A DNA stretch of 64,000 bases from Lewinellaceae bacterium (GTDB taxonomy: Bacteria; Bacteroidota; Bacteroidia; Chitinophagales; Saprospiraceae): contig JACJYA010000025.1 of the NCBI GenBank assembly GCA_020636315.1, forward strand, positions 1 to 64,000, in the 5' to 3' direction. Every line of letters begins with the position of its first letter. Position 1 is the stretch's first letter. This document shows positions 1 to 10,200 of the stretch, piece by piece. A program made the translations under genes and the position numbers. Under the pieces are notes generated by a model, which was not told the origin of the DNA, did no database searches, and saw only the letters and a program-made list of their open reading frames with translations.

Positions 1-118
1 GATCCTAACCGATCCTGATGGATCGGTGTGCTATTCTCCCAAGGGGCTTTTTCATAACCCTGTGATATAAAGCCATCCCAAAATTTCCCTATCTTTCCAT
101 TTCCTAAAACAAGCATCC

Positions 119-1366
119 ATGTCCACAGAGCGCATATTGCGGGAGGTCACCAGCGTCACCATCGAGCTGCTGCTCAAGGAGCCCTTCTTCGGGCATTTCC
201 TGACGGGGCTGGTCAAGGAGGTGAACCCTCAGGTGCCGACGCTGGGGGTGCGGCTGGCCGGGCCCGGCGCGGTGCAGCTGTCCATCAACGGATCGTTCTG
301 GGATCAGGAGCTGACGGAAGCGCGGTACCGGTACGGGGTTATCAAACACGAGATCCTCCATGTGGCCCTCAGGCATATTCTGATGGTGGACAAGTTTGCG
401 CATAAGCAGGTCTTCAATATTGCGGCGGACATTGTGGTGAATCAGTACGTGGAGCACGACAAGCTTCCGGAAGGGGCGATATTACTGGATCAGTTCCGGG
501 ATTTTAACATGGAGCCAGGGCAGGATGTCGGCTATTACTACAAACGGCTCCTGGAAGAACACCGCAAGAACAACAGAGAAAGCTCAACGGGGGAGGGGAG
601 CGGGCCCGGCAGCCCCTCCGCCCGCCGGTTGGAGGACCTGCTCAATGGAGAGCATGAATGGCTGAAACGCCATGAGGACTGGCACCGCCAGATGGCCGGC
701 CTTTCCGCCGCAGAGCGCAGCAACCTGGAGCAGTCTCTGGAGTCTATCCTGCATACTGTTTCCCAGCGGGTAGGGGAGCGCGAGGTAGGAACCCTGCCCG
801 GTGAGCTGAAATCTCTTCTGAGAGCCATTGAAGAGCGCCATAAACCCTCTCTTGACTGGCGGCGGGCCCTGCGGCTGTTCGCCAGCAGCAGCAACCGCAC
901 CTTCCTGAAAAACACCATCCGCCGCCCCTCCAAGCGCTACGGCACAACGCCGGGCATCAAGATCCGCCGCAAACAACGCCTGCTGGTGGCCGTGGATACT
1001 TCGGGCAGCGTCAGCGACGAGGAGGTGCAGCGGTTCTTCAGCGAGATCTATCAGATCTGGAGGCATGGCGCTGAGGTACTGGTAGTCGAATGCGATACGG
1101 CCATCAAACGGCAGTATCCCTACCGGGGCCATGCGCCTGAATTCGTTATGGGCCGCGGCGGAACGGAATTTAACGCCCCTCTGGAATTTGCCAACCGCCA
1201 CTACCATCCGGATGGGGTCATTTACTTTACGGACGGTTATGCACCGGCACCCCGCGTAGAAAGCCGCTATCCGGTGATGTGGCTCATCACTCCCAACGGC
1301 CTGCCGGAAAATACGGGAGTTTGGAGCCAGCTGCCGGGAAGGAAAGTGAAAATGAAGGGGGGGTGA
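119..1366 (+). CDS. Putative metallopeptidase / VWA-like protein (DUF2201 type)
   Basis: 415 residues with two recognisable parts. The N-terminal part has a zinc-peptidase motif HEILH at residues 77-81, followed by N100..D104, the NxAxD-like third-ligand pattern of this family. The C-terminal part is a VWA-like fold with a MIDAS-type DTSGS at about residue 293. Proteins of this architecture are usually encoded beside a MoxR-type AAA ATPase and are thought to act with it as a metal-dependent chaperone or protease pair. Here the only such ATPase lies at 34.5 kb, so the pairing is inferred. The protein is probably cytoplasmic, since no signal peptide is seen. The ATG at 119 is the natural start. 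A G-run and the stop codon merge into a G-rich tract. Confidence 0.85.
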   Translation: MSTERILREVTSVTIELLLKEPFFGHFLTGLVKEVNPQVPTLGVRLAGPGAVQLSINGSFWDQELTEARYRYGVIKHEILHVALRHILMVDKFAHKQVFNIAADIVVNQYVEHDKLPEGAILLDQFRDFNMEPGQDVGYYYKRLLEEHRKNNRESSTGEGSGPGSPSARRLEDLLNGEHEWLKRHEDWHRQMAGLSAAERSNLEQSLESILHTVSQRVGEREVGTLPGELKSLLRAIEERHKPSLDWRRALRLFASSSNRTFLKNTIRRPSKRYGTTPGIKIRRKQRLLVAVDTSGSVSDEEVQRFFSEIYQIWRHGAEVLVVECDTAIKRQYPYRGHAPEFVMGRGGTEFNAPLEFANRHYHPDGVIYFTDGYAPAPRVESRYPVMWLITPNGLPENTGVWSQLPGRKVKMKGG

Positions 1367-1378
1367 GAGGGAGCAGTG
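1357..1378 (+). repeat. Short G-rich tract around a stop codon
   Basis: Seven G residues precede the TGA at 1364-1366, and GAGGGAGCAG follows it. This is the weakest member of the family of coding-strand G-rich, C-poor tracts attached to stop codons in this window. Confidence 0.4.
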
Positions 1379-1387
1379 TATCAGGGT

Positions 1388-1427
1388 TCCCCATGGGAGT
1401 GTTCATAGTTTCTAGCCCAAACCATGA
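1388..1427 (-). repeat. Fragment of dispersed 130-bp element
   Basis: On the minus strand this reads AGAAACTATGAACACTCCCA. This is the 3' part of the dispersed element whose full copy lies at 57780-57911, with one difference in the shared core AACTATGAACAGTCCC. Confidence 0.6.
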
Positions 1428-1471
1428 ATTCAGAAAAGTAAATTGGTATCTCACAAATAGGAAAAACCAAA

Positions 1472-1609
1472 ATGAAGATTTTCATTGATACAGCCCCATT
1501 CATTTATCTGATAGAGAAACACCCAAAATATTCTGCTCCACTCAAGAAGTACTTTACCGAATTGTATGTTGACGGATATGAGATTATTAGGTGCAAGCCC
1601 GGGCGGTAA
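1472..1609 (+). pseudogene. Truncated PIN-domain toxin (N-terminal fragment)
   Basis: A 45-codon frame begins MKIFIDTAPFIYLIE, which is the first strand of a PIN-domain nuclease with its first catalytic Asp (D6). The frame continues plausibly to residue 40 and then ends abruptly with CKPGR and TAA. Intact PIN toxins are about 125-140 residues with three or four acidic residues; all but the first are missing. It is therefore a remnant of a VapC-like RNase. It lies upstream of an antitoxin-like gene, the reverse of the usual antitoxin-then-toxin order, which suggests rearrangement. The family call rests on this short N-terminus only. Confidence 0.6.
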
Positions 1610-1693
1610 AAAGACAAAAAATAAAGTAATGATGCACATCCAAATTGGGAAATAATGCCAGTATGCCAGGGAACATATAAAGAGATAAAAATG

Positions 1694-1701
1694 TATATTT
1701 G
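1694..1701 (+). promoter_or_regulatory. Bacteroidota -7 element TATATTTG
   Basis: An exact TAnnTTTG match 38 bases ahead of the antitoxin-like gene. No TTG is seen at the expected upstream distance. Confidence 0.45.
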
Positions 1702-1739
1702 GATAGGCTTGATGGGTTTTGACGAGAAAAACTATAGAA

Positions 1740-1946
1740 ATGACTAGGATACAGACCATTATAGAAGAGATTAACCACCTTAATCCTGATGAATTGGAAG
1801 TGATTTTGAAGGAGATCCTCATGCGGTTAGACCGGAAGAAGAAGATCGAAACCATATTGGAAGAGTATATGGGGATTGGAGAAGGTGTCTGGGAAATGGA
1901 TGCTCAAGAGTATGTTGATGAATTGAGAGAAGAGGATGAAAGATAA
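1740..1946 (+). CDS. Antitoxin-like small protein of a PIN toxin pair
   Basis: 68 residues from the ATG at 1740. An in-frame ATG 21 bases upstream is possible, but this start gives the typical family N-terminus MTRIQTIIEEI. The protein is highly charged and helical, rich in Glu and Lys, without a membrane segment. It resembles small antitoxins found beside PIN toxins in Bacteroidota and cyanobacteria (recalled family likeness, no named domain). Its last codons overlap an ATG at 1936 in another frame, the usual overlap for a downstream toxin. That frame (MKDNQW) is broken after about six codons, where a dispersed element begins at 1954. The gene is therefore probably an orphan whose toxin has been lost. 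Confidence 0.65.
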   Translation: MTRIQTIIEEINHLNPDELEVILKEILMRLDRKKKIETILEEYMGIGEGVWEMDAQEYVDELREEDER

Positions 1947-1953
1947 CCAATGG

Positions 1954-2063
1954 GATAGTTCAAATAAGTGTGTCTGCCTTACGCTAACCCGCTGGTTTCC
2001 AGGGCAATGAGGAACTCAGAAACCAGAAACTATGAACAGTCCCATGGTTTCTGGGTTTCCAAC
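1954..2063 (+). repeat. Dispersed element, 5' end intact, 3' end lost
   Basis: Begins with GATAGTTCAA, the terminal sequence of the complete copy at 57780-57911, with one substitution just after it. It shares the blocks AAGTGTGTC, GCTAACCCGCTGGTTTCCAG and AACTATGAACAG. The 12-bp right-hand terminal repeat is absent; a polypyrimidine tract follows instead. Confidence 0.7.
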
Positions 2064-2101
2064 TCCCCCTCTCCAAGTCTCCCCCTCACCAAATCTCCCC
2101 T
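2064..2101 (-). repeat. G-rich tract 3' of the 2114 gene
   Basis: On the minus strand, about 12 bases after the stop of the small membrane protein, the sequence becomes GGGGAGATTTGGTGAGGGGG and continues with a near-repeat of the same unit. C is almost absent from that strand. Confidence 0.6.
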
Positions 2102-2113
2102 TTCTACGCAAAG

Positions 2114-2593
2114 TCATCGTTTGGTATAGATCTCGGAAAAAATGAAGGCGCTCAGGAAACCGAAGATCAGGCAGCTCCAGAACAAGGCCATGGAGTTTAC
2201 CGCGAATTTCCATCCGTCTTTGATGGACACAAAAGTCTCACTGACGAGCAGGTGATAATCAATGATGACGAGCAGCCCATTCAGGGCGATAACACCCAGG
2301 GCAGTAGCGATGGACAAAACCAGGCCGAACAGCATTCGGTCATCCATAGCGTGTTCTGTGCGGATCCATTTCCGGGACTTGTGCATGCCGAAGCCGATCA
2401 TGATGAAAAGAATGGCAAATATGGCAATGTGCGCCAGTTCGAAACCACCCTCGCCGAGAATTTCAATGACCAGGTTATAAACGACGATCAGTACAGCAGT
2501 GATCAATCCGTAACGAATGGCATATTTGTCGGCCTGGGATTTTACGGCTTCCGATTTGCGGGACCTGGGCCTGGAGAGATGAATGCGTAGCAT
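2114..2593 (-). CDS. Small four-helix membrane protein (DUF4199-like)
   Basis: 159 residues from the ATG at 2593. An upstream ATG at 2707 would add 38 basic residues of low plausibility. Four hydrophobic segments are visible, at roughly residues 29-46, 52-68, 86-106 and 135-154, with a basic N-terminus. Length and helix number fit DUF4199-type inner-membrane proteins common in Bacteroidota, but no diagnostic motif is available, so that label is tentative. Function is not known. It is divergent from the APC permease, with about 160 bp between the two starts. Confidence 0.65.
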   Translation of the reverse strand: MLRIHLSRPRSRKSEAVKSQADKYAIRYGLITAVLIVVYNLVIEILGEGGFELAHIAIFAILFIMIGFGMHKSRKWIRTEHAMDDRMLFGLVLSIATALGVIALNGLLVIIDYHLLVSETFVSIKDGWKFAVNSMALFWSCLIFGFLSAFIFSEIYTKR

Positions 2594-2754
2594 GGCTTTT
2601 GCTTTTTTGATGACAAGACCAGGACTTCTGAGAAGGTCACACTTTTTTGCCTGGCCTATCGGCTTTGGTGTGACTTTTTTACACCTTCTTGTCTTTCCGG
2701 TGGACATGGGAGGAATTACCGTGATACTGTATCCATACTCGCCAAACGAAATAA

Positions 2755-4491
2755 ATGAGCCAGACGAAAAAACTCAATGAGCTTGCAGCAACCGCCATTT
2801 GTGGAAACGACATCAGTTCTTCCTGCCTGTATGTATCGGCGCTTGCCATTATTTATGCCGGCCAGTACGCCTGGCTTTCTCTGCTGATCGTGGCGGGAGT
2901 GCTGTACTTATTCCGCCGCATTTACGGGGAGGTGGTCGGAGCGCTGCCGCTCAACGGAGGCGCCTACAACGCCTTACTGAACACAACGAGCAAAGCCACC
3001 GCCTCACTGGCCGCCACACTGACCTTGCTGTCCTATATGGCCACAGCGGTGATCTCGGCAAGCGAGGCAATGCACTACGTACACAGTATCTGGCATGACA
3101 TGCCCGTCATTATTGCCACAGTCATTCTGCTGGCCCTGTTCATGGGCATCACGATACTGGGCATTGGCGAGTCGTCTAAAGTGGCGATCGGCATTTTCCT
3201 GTTTCATCTTTTTTCCCTTACGCTGCTGGCGCTCATTTGCGGGTTTTTCGTTTTCAGGAATGGGTTAGGTGTTTTGTTTGAAAATTATCAACTGCCGGTA
3301 AAAGGAGGCATCCGGATGGCCCTTTTCTTCGGCTTTTCAGCTGCGATGCTGGGCATTTCCGGCTTTGAGAGTTCGGCCAACTTCGTGGAAGAGCAGGCGG
3401 AAGGCATTTTCCCGAAGACCCTTCGCAATATGTGGATCGTGGTCAGTGTTTTTAATCCGCTCATGGCTTTCCTGGCCCTGGCCATTGTGCCCATTTCCGA
3501 GGTGCACGCCAACGAGGAAGCCTTACTGGCTTTTATGGGTTTCAAGGCAGGCGGCAGCTGGGTTTCGACCCTCATCTCGATAGACGCTGCTCTGGTATTG
3601 AGCGGTGCGGTGCTGACCAGTTACGTCGGCGTCGGCGGCCTGCTGGAACGGATGACCCTCGACCGCATCCTGCCCAATTTCCTGCTCAAGAAGAACCGGC
3701 GGGGATCAGCCTACCGGATCATCATTTTGTTTTTTCTTCTGGGTACATCCATATTGTTTATTACAAGAGGAGAACTGGGGGCTCTGGCAGGCGTTTACAC
3801 CATCTCTTTCCTGGCGGTCATGGCTTTATTCGGCATCGGGAACATTTTGCTGAAAGTACGGCGGGCCAAGTTGCCGCGCCCGGAGAGGGCCTCGCCTTTA
3901 GCGATCTTCCTGGCCATTGGGGCCGTTATTACCGCCCTGGTGGGCAATGCAATCCTGAACCCGCCTTACCTGGGGGTCTTTCTGGAGTATTTCATCCCCA
4001 CATTCCTGTTGGTCAGCATTATGCTCAACCGGACCAAGCTGCTGTGGGCCATATTGAAATTGATCAGGTATTTGTTCGAACCCGTTCAGCGGTTCATCAA
4101 AAAACTGAACCGCCGGATACTCAACCTTATCAATGAGATCAATGCCCAGGAATTTGTTTTCTTCACCAACGAGGATAATGTGGCCATCCTGAACAAGGCT
4201 ATGCTTTACATCAGCAAAAACGAGCACACCCGCAAACTGAAGATCGTCACCATCCTGGAAAATGGCGAAACCCTTCCGCCCCGATTAGCCAGTGACATCG
4301 AAGTTCTGGACCGGGAATACCCGGAGATCGATATCGAATTCATTTCCATGGAGGGTGAATTCGGCCCGGAGCTCATCAAATCGCTTTCCAGAAAATGGAA
4401 AATACCGATCAACTTCATGTTTATCGGCTCTCCGGGCGACCATTTCCCCTATCGCATAGAAGAGTTGGGCGGAGTGCGGCTGATTATTTAG
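2755..4491 (+). CDS. APC-superfamily amino acid permease with cytosolic tail
   Basis: 578 residues. Residues 1 to about 430 form a 12-helix APC transporter; the first helix carries CGNDISSS, the unwound substrate-binding region, and helix 2 carries PLNGGAYN. Residues from about 440 to 578 are soluble and have alternating strand-helix character with GPELIKSLSRKW and FIGSPGDHF near the end. This is reminiscent of the UspA-like tails on some APC permeases. It probably imports amino acids or related cationic substrates by proton or sodium symport; the substrate cannot be read from sequence. The gene ends about 50 bp before the glucosidase start, so co-transcription is likely. Confidence 0.88.
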   Translation: MSQTKKLNELAATAICGNDISSSCLYVSALAIIYAGQYAWLSLLIVAGVLYLFRRIYGEVVGALPLNGGAYNALLNTTSKATASLAATLTLLSYMATAVISASEAMHYVHSIWHDMPVIIATVILLALFMGITILGIGESSKVAIGIFLFHLFSLTLLALICGFFVFRNGLGVLFENYQLPVKGGIRMALFFGFSAAMLGISGFESSANFVEEQAEGIFPKTLRNMWIVVSVFNPLMAFLALAIVPISEVHANEEALLAFMGFKAGGSWVSTLISIDAALVLSGAVLTSYVGVGGLLERMTLDRILPNFLLKKNRRGSAYRIIILFFLLGTSILFITRGELGALAGVYTISFLAVMALFGIGNILLKVRRAKLPRPERASPLAIFLAIGAVITALVGNAILNPPYLGVFLEYFIPTFLLVSIMLNRTKLLWAILKLIRYLFEPVQRFIKKLNRRILNLINEINAQEFVFFTNEDNVAILNKAMLYISKNEHTRKLKIVTILENGETLPPRLASDIEVLDREYPEIDIEFISMEGEFGPELIKSLSRKWKIPINFMFIGSPGDHFPYRIEELGGVRLII

Positions 4492-4540
4492 AGCATTGGC
4501 GTTGAGGCTACCCCCTCGCCGGAATTTTATTCTACAGCAC

Positions 4541-7141
4541 ATGAAAACAATAGAACAACAACGCCTTGCGGAGCACTATGCCGGTAAGAAGAACTGGCTG
4601 TTTCTGGGCCCTTACCTTTCCGAGCGCCAATGGGGAACAGTGCGGGAAGACTACTCCAATGACGGCGATGCCTGGAACTATTTCACGCACGACCAGGCGC
4701 GTTCCCGAGCCTTCCGCTGGGGGGAGGACGGCATCGCCGGCATCAGCGATGAGGAGCAGCGATTGTGTTTTGCCTTGTCCTTATGGAATGGGAAAGACCC
4801 CATCCTCAAAGAGCGCCTCTTTGGCCTGACAAATGAGGAGGGCAACCACGGCGAGGATGTGAAAGAGCTCTATTTCTACCTCGATAATACGCCTACCCAC
4901 GCTTTTATGCAGCACTGCTACCTTTATCCCTGCGGTGAATTCCCCTACAGTCAGTTGCTGAACGAAAACCGGCGGCGCGGCCGCCTTCAACCGGAGTACG
5001 AACTGACGGATACGGCGGTTTTCCGTGAACAGGGCTGGTTTGACATTCTTACCGAATATGCCAAGGCGGATGCAGACGACCTTTGCATTCGCATTACCGC
5101 CACCAATCACAGCCGGGAGGCGCAACCGCTCTGGCTTTTGCCAACCCTTTGGTTCCGAAACACCTGGGCGGAGGGAGAGCCGCGCCCCAACATTCGGCAC
5201 GCAGCCGGTGGGGTAGTGGCGCAGCACCCGGCGATGGGCGGCTGGCGGCTTTATTTCGAAGGAGAGGAGCGCCTGTTTTTTACCGAAAATGAAACGAATA
5301 CGGAACGGCTGTTCGGCGTGGAGAATGAAACGCCTTTCGTAAAAGATGCCTTTCACCGGGCTATTTGTGATCAGGATCCCGGTTTTTTGGCTCACAAGGC
5401 AGAAGGGACGAAATGCGCCCCGGTTTATCATTTCAGCCTTTCCCCCGGAGAATCGGCTACCCTAAAACTTCGGCTGGTTTCGAAGGAACTGGCCGATCCG
5501 CTGGCGCCGGAATCCTTCGACGCCCTTTTTCGGGACAGGAAAAAGGAAGCAGATGAGTTTTACGCCAACCTGCCTGTGCCCGCGGTTTGCCCTTTGCTGG
5601 GGAAAGACTGCGAGCTGATCCGTCGGCAGGCTTTTGCCGGCCTGCTCTGGACCAAGCAATTTTACTACTATGACGTAGCCACCTGGCTCGATGGCGACCC
5701 CGGCCAGCCGCCCCCGCCCGATGGCCACCGCTTTTCCAGAAATACCGATTGGCGCCACCTGAATGCCGCCGACATTATTTCCATGCCCGACAAGTGGGAA
5801 TATCCCTGGTTTGCCGCCTGGGACCTGGCCTTCCAGTGCATTCCGCTGGCGGCGCTCGACCCCGAATTCGCCAAAGAGCAACTGTTGCTGCTGCTTCGGG
5901 ACTGGTACCTCCATCCCAGCGGGAAAATCCCCGGGTATGAATGGTCTTTCGATAATGTGAATCCTCCGCTCCACGCCTGGGCGGCACTGGAGGTTTTCAA
6001 CCTGGAGAAAAAAATGGCCGGGCAGGGCGACCTGGTTTTCCTGAAAAAAGTTTTTGAAAAACTCCTCCTCAATTTCACATGGTGGGCCAACCGGCAGGAC
6101 AAAAACGGGAATAACATCTACGAAGGCGGCTTCCTTGGCCTGGATAACATCGCTTTGTTCGACCGGGACGCGGGAATTCCCGCCGGGTGCACCCTGGAGC
6201 AGGCGGACGGCACGGCCTGGATGGCCTTTTACAGCCTCCACATGCTCGAAATTGCCCTCACTCTGGCCGCTGAAGACCCTTCTTTTGAAGATATGGCCAC
6301 CACTTTCTTTGAACATTTCGTCCGAATCGCCACCGCCCTCAATGCGCTTGGCGATGAACTCTGGGATGAGGAGGAAGGCTTTTTCTACGACCACCTGCGC
6401 TGTGGGGATAAAAGGTTGCCCCTGCGGGTGCGCTCGCTGGTAGGCCTGAGTACTTTGTTCGGAGTGACGATCCTGGAAAAAGGACAACTGGACAGTGTGC
6501 CCGGTTTTGCGGCCCGCATGCGCCATTTTCACCAGGAACGAAAGCAGCGCCACGAGTACATCGTCTTTGAGCAGGCGGACGAAGACGGCGATATTCTGCT
6601 GTCGCTCGTTCCTCCCGGCCGCCTGCAGCTTCTGCTCCGGGCCTTGTTCGATGAATCCGAATTCCTGAGCCCCTACGGCGTGCGTTCCGTGTCGAAACGC
6701 CATGCCAGTGAACCCGTGGAAGTCCAGGTGAATGGAATCAGGTTTGGCCTCCACTACGAACCGGGAGAAGGGGAGACCGGCGCTTTCGGCGGCAACTCCA
6801 ACTGGAGGGGCCCGGTTTGGTTCCCCATGAATTACCTGCTCATCCACGCTTTACAAACCTACCAGGACTATTACGGTGATACAATAACCACAGAGTTCCC
6901 CACAGGTTCCGGGCAACAGGTTACCTTTGGCGAAGCAGCAGGGGAAATTGCCTTCCGCCTGTTGTCCGTTTTTGAGAAAAATGCCGAAGGCGGCCGCCCG
7001 TCTCACGGTGGAGAGCCCTTGTTCCAGGAACGGGAATACGAAAGCCATCTGTTATTCTACGAATATTTTCACGGCGAAACGGGCCGGGGCCTCGGAGCTT
7101 CTCACCAAACCGGCTGGACCGGGCTGGCGGGAGTGATCTGA
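4541..7141 (+). CDS. GH63-type glucosidase / mannosylglycerate hydrolase-like enzyme
   Basis: 866 residues from ATG 4541, chosen because MKTIEQQRLAEHY is the expected family N-terminus; an upstream in-frame start adds 15 unconserved residues. The first half is a beta-rich domain. The second half is an (alpha/alpha)6 barrel with WFAAWDLAFQ (candidate catalytic Asp of GH63) and GGNSNWRGPVWFPMNY near the C-terminus, where the base Glu region lies. Bacterial members hydrolyse alpha-glucosides or mannosyl/glucosylglycerate, an osmolyte role. No signal peptide, so cytoplasmic. Being just downstream of an APC permease suggests one transcript but no obvious shared pathway. Confidence 0.88.
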   Translation: MKTIEQQRLAEHYAGKKNWLFLGPYLSERQWGTVREDYSNDGDAWNYFTHDQARSRAFRWGEDGIAGISDEEQRLCFALSLWNGKDPILKERLFGLTNEEGNHGEDVKELYFYLDNTPTHAFMQHCYLYPCGEFPYSQLLNENRRRGRLQPEYELTDTAVFREQGWFDILTEYAKADADDLCIRITATNHSREAQPLWLLPTLWFRNTWAEGEPRPNIRHAAGGVVAQHPAMGGWRLYFEGEERLFFTENETNTERLFGVENETPFVKDAFHRAICDQDPGFLAHKAEGTKCAPVYHFSLSPGESATLKLRLVSKELADPLAPESFDALFRDRKKEADEFYANLPVPAVCPLLGKDCELIRRQAFAGLLWTKQFYYYDVATWLDGDPGQPPPPDGHRFSRNTDWRHLNAADIISMPDKWEYPWFAAWDLAFQCIPLAALDPEFAKEQLLLLLRDWYLHPSGKIPGYEWSFDNVNPPLHAWAALEVFNLEKKMAGQGDLVFLKKVFEKLLLNFTWWANRQDKNGNNIYEGGFLGLDNIALFDRDAGIPAGCTLEQADGTAWMAFYSLHMLEIALTLAAEDPSFEDMATTFFEHFVRIATALNALGDELWDEEEGFFYDHLRCGDKRLPLRVRSLVGLSTLFGVTILEKGQLDSVPGFAARMRHFHQERKQRHEYIVFEQADEDGDILLSLVPPGRLQLLLRALFDESEFLSPYGVRSVSKRHASEPVEVQVNGIRFGLHYEPGEGETGAFGGNSNWRGPVWFPMNYLLIHALQTYQDYYGDTITTEFPTGSGQQVTFGEAAGEIAFRLLSVFEKNAEGGRPSHGGEPLFQEREYESHLLFYEYFHGETGRGLGASHQTGWTGLAGVI

Positions 7142-7205
7142 GGCCGACGGCAACGGGGATTATTCCTGCTTCAGTTTCTTCCTCGCCTGATGCAATGCCT
7201 CCAGG

Positions 7206-10200
7206 TTATTCTTGTTTTAGCCGCCCTGTCTCCTGTGGATAAGTCCCATTCCACACCTTCCTTCCAGTAAGCCATCTTACCAGGTACATGAAGCCGACGA
7301 AAAGGAAGAATAACGGCCCCAGGAAGCCCAGAAGGGCGACAAAACGGGTGCCGTAGAACTTCTCCATCGGCCGTTTCAGCCGCTCGGCAATGAGGTACAT
7401 GCTCGGTATCATCAGCAGGGTGAGGAAGAAAGAGAAGATCAGGCCAAAGATGATGGTCCATGCCAGCGGCCCCCAGAAAACGACGCTGTCTCCGCCGATC
7501 CAGATCTGGGGGTCGAAGTTGGATAGGAGGGTCTCGAAATTGATGTTGAAGCCGATGGCCAGGGGCACCAGCCCCAATACGGTGGACACGGCGGTGAGCA
7601 GCACGGGAATGATCCGCACCTTACCGGCCTCGATGGCCGCTTCTCTTATCCTTAACCCACGCTTCCGGAGCTCTTCGGTAAATTCAACCAGCAGGATGCC
7701 GTTCTTGATGACGATGCCCGCCAGGCCGATGATGCCCACCAGGACCATAACGGTAGGCATGGTCATGCCCGTGAAGGCAAAGCCCAGGAAGACGCCGATC
7801 ACCGAAAAGAAAATTTCCGTTACGATCAGGAAAGGCTTGCTCAGGGAGTTGAACTGCAGGGCCAGGATCAGGAAAATGAGCCCGGTAGCGATCAGCAGGG
7901 CCCTGCCCAGGAAGGCGTTGGTCTCCCGCTGCTGTTCGCTTTCGCCGGTCTGGGTGATGGTGACCCCTTCCGGAATCGGATAGGCCGACCTGAACTGGGA
8001 TATTTTGCGCGCCAGTTCCTGGTTGATCCTGGCAACGGCGGTAAGGTCGGTAACCGCAGACTGCAGCTGTATGGTCCTCTTTATATTCTTTCTTTTGATC
8101 ATGCCGGCGGTGCTCGTAAAGTCGAACCTGGCTACTGAACTGACGGGCACCTGCCGGATCTGGCCCGTATTGAAATCCCGGAAGGTGATCCGCATGTTCA
8201 GCAGGCTTTGCAGGTCGTTCCGGTGTTGCTCATCGTACCGGACCATGATGTCGTATTCGTCCTCCCCGTCCTTCAGGGTGCTGGCCTCCTTGCCGAACAG
8301 GGCGGTGCGTATGGCGTCTCCTACCTGGGCGGTGCTGATCCCTTCGATGGCCGCTCTTTCCTTATCCACGGTAATGGCAATTTCCGGGTTGTTCAGGTCG
8401 ATGTCCAGGGCGAGGTTTTCGATTCCATCCACCCGGCTGGTATCCAGGTAGTTGTATAAGTCTTTGGCCACTCTGGAGATGGCGTCGAAGTCATCGCCGG
8501 CCACTTCGATGTTGACGGGGGGCTCAGTCGGCGGCCCTTTGGCTTCCTGTTCTACGGTGACCTCAGCGCCGGGAATGCCCTTTACCGCTGCCCGTATGCT
8601 GTCGAGGTAGGGGAGGGTGGGCTGATAAGGGCGCTCGGCAAATTCCACGAAGGAAACCTGTATCCGCCCCAGGTTCGATTGTACGCCCCGGTTGTTGTCC
8701 ATGGGGTTGTTGGCGTTTACCGCCACGTTGGAAATGATGCTCTCCACAATGGAACCGGGCTCGCCGGGCTTCAGGCCGGCCAGGGCCCGGTAGGTCCGGT
8801 TCTCCAGTTGCCTCAAAACGCGGTCCGTCTCTTCGGCTTTTGTGCCGATCGGCATTTTCAGATAAACGTAAATATAATTAGGCTGGCCGCTGGGGAAGAA
8901 CGGCAGGTTCGGGTTTCGCATGACCAGGGCGAACAGTGAAATGAAGAAAAGAATGAACACCAGGAAAAAGGCCCACGGGGGGCGCCAGCCTTTCAACAGC
9001 CATCTCAGGAGGCTTTCGTATCCGTTCATCAACCGGGGCAGGGCCCGGGTTTGAAAGGCGTAGATGATGTCCTTGATCAGCAGCCGGTTGAGAACGATGA
9101 GCAGGCCCAGCAGCAGCAGGAAGCTTCCGAAGGCTTTGAGGCTGGCTACCCTGGCCAGGATGCCGGTAAGGAATAAAGCCCAAAGCCACCATTTTTTGAA
9201 GATGCCCAGCTTACCCGGAGGCGCTTTTTCATCCGGCTTCATGAAGCTGACGGCAAAAACGGGGTTGATGATGAATGCTACGATCAGAGAAGCCATCAGA
9301 GTGAAGATCAGGATGACCGGGAGGTAGATCATGAACTTTCCGATGATGCCTTTCCAGAACAATAACGGCACGAAGGGGGCCACCACCGTAGCCGTGCCCG
9401 CCAGCACCGGAAGGAATACTTCGCCGGCGGCTATCTTGGCGGCCTTCACAATGGGCACCCTGCCGTTGTCGAAGATGCGGTGCGTATTTTCAATGACCAC
9501 GATGGCGTCATCGACGATGATGCCCAGGGCGAAGAGCAGGGCAAAGAGGACGATGAAGTTCAGCGTGACGTTGCCGCCGACGATGAGGTCGGCTGCCGGC
9601 AGAAAGATGAAGGCCACGAATACGCTCAATGGAACGCTCAGGGCCACGAAGAAGGCATTGGCCACGCCCATGAAGAACATCAGCACCAGCAACACCAGTA
9701 AGAAACCGATAATGATGGTGTTCACCAGTTCGGTGAAAGAAGTGGCCGCCTGCAGGCTTTGATCGCCGGTGACCACTACATCCAGGTCTTTGGGCAGCTC
9801 CGATACTTTCATTTCCTCTACGATGGCTTTGACCTCGTCAGCACAATTGATCAGGTTTTCTCCCGACCGCTTGATGATGTTGAGCGTGATGACGTTTTTG
9901 CCGTTCAGCCGGGCAAAGCTTTCCTGGCGTTTCAGCGTGTCCTTTATTTCGGCTATGTCCTGAAGGCGGACACTTCCTCCGGTCGGGGTCTTCACCACCA
10001 GGCTTTCCATCTGCAGGCTGCTGGCCAGCTGCCCCTTGATCCGCAGGGCGCGGTCCATATCCCCGATTTCCAGCTGCCCTCCGCTGATATCCATATTTTC
10101 GCTGGAAATGGCATTGGCGATGTCTGTAAAGCTCACCATTGCTTTTTCCATGGCAATGGGGTCAACGTTGACCTGTATCTCCCTTTCCGGCGCGCCCACG

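Noticed and set aside
8..27. Palindrome ACCGATCC-TGAT-GGATCGGT near the window start
   Set aside because: A perfect 8-bp stem but with no T-run and no known upstream gene, so no role can be assigned.
5462..6847. 461-codon open frame opposite the glucosidase
   Set aside because: Antisense shadow of a G+C-rich gene; its translation shows no domain, and the glucosidase is complete.
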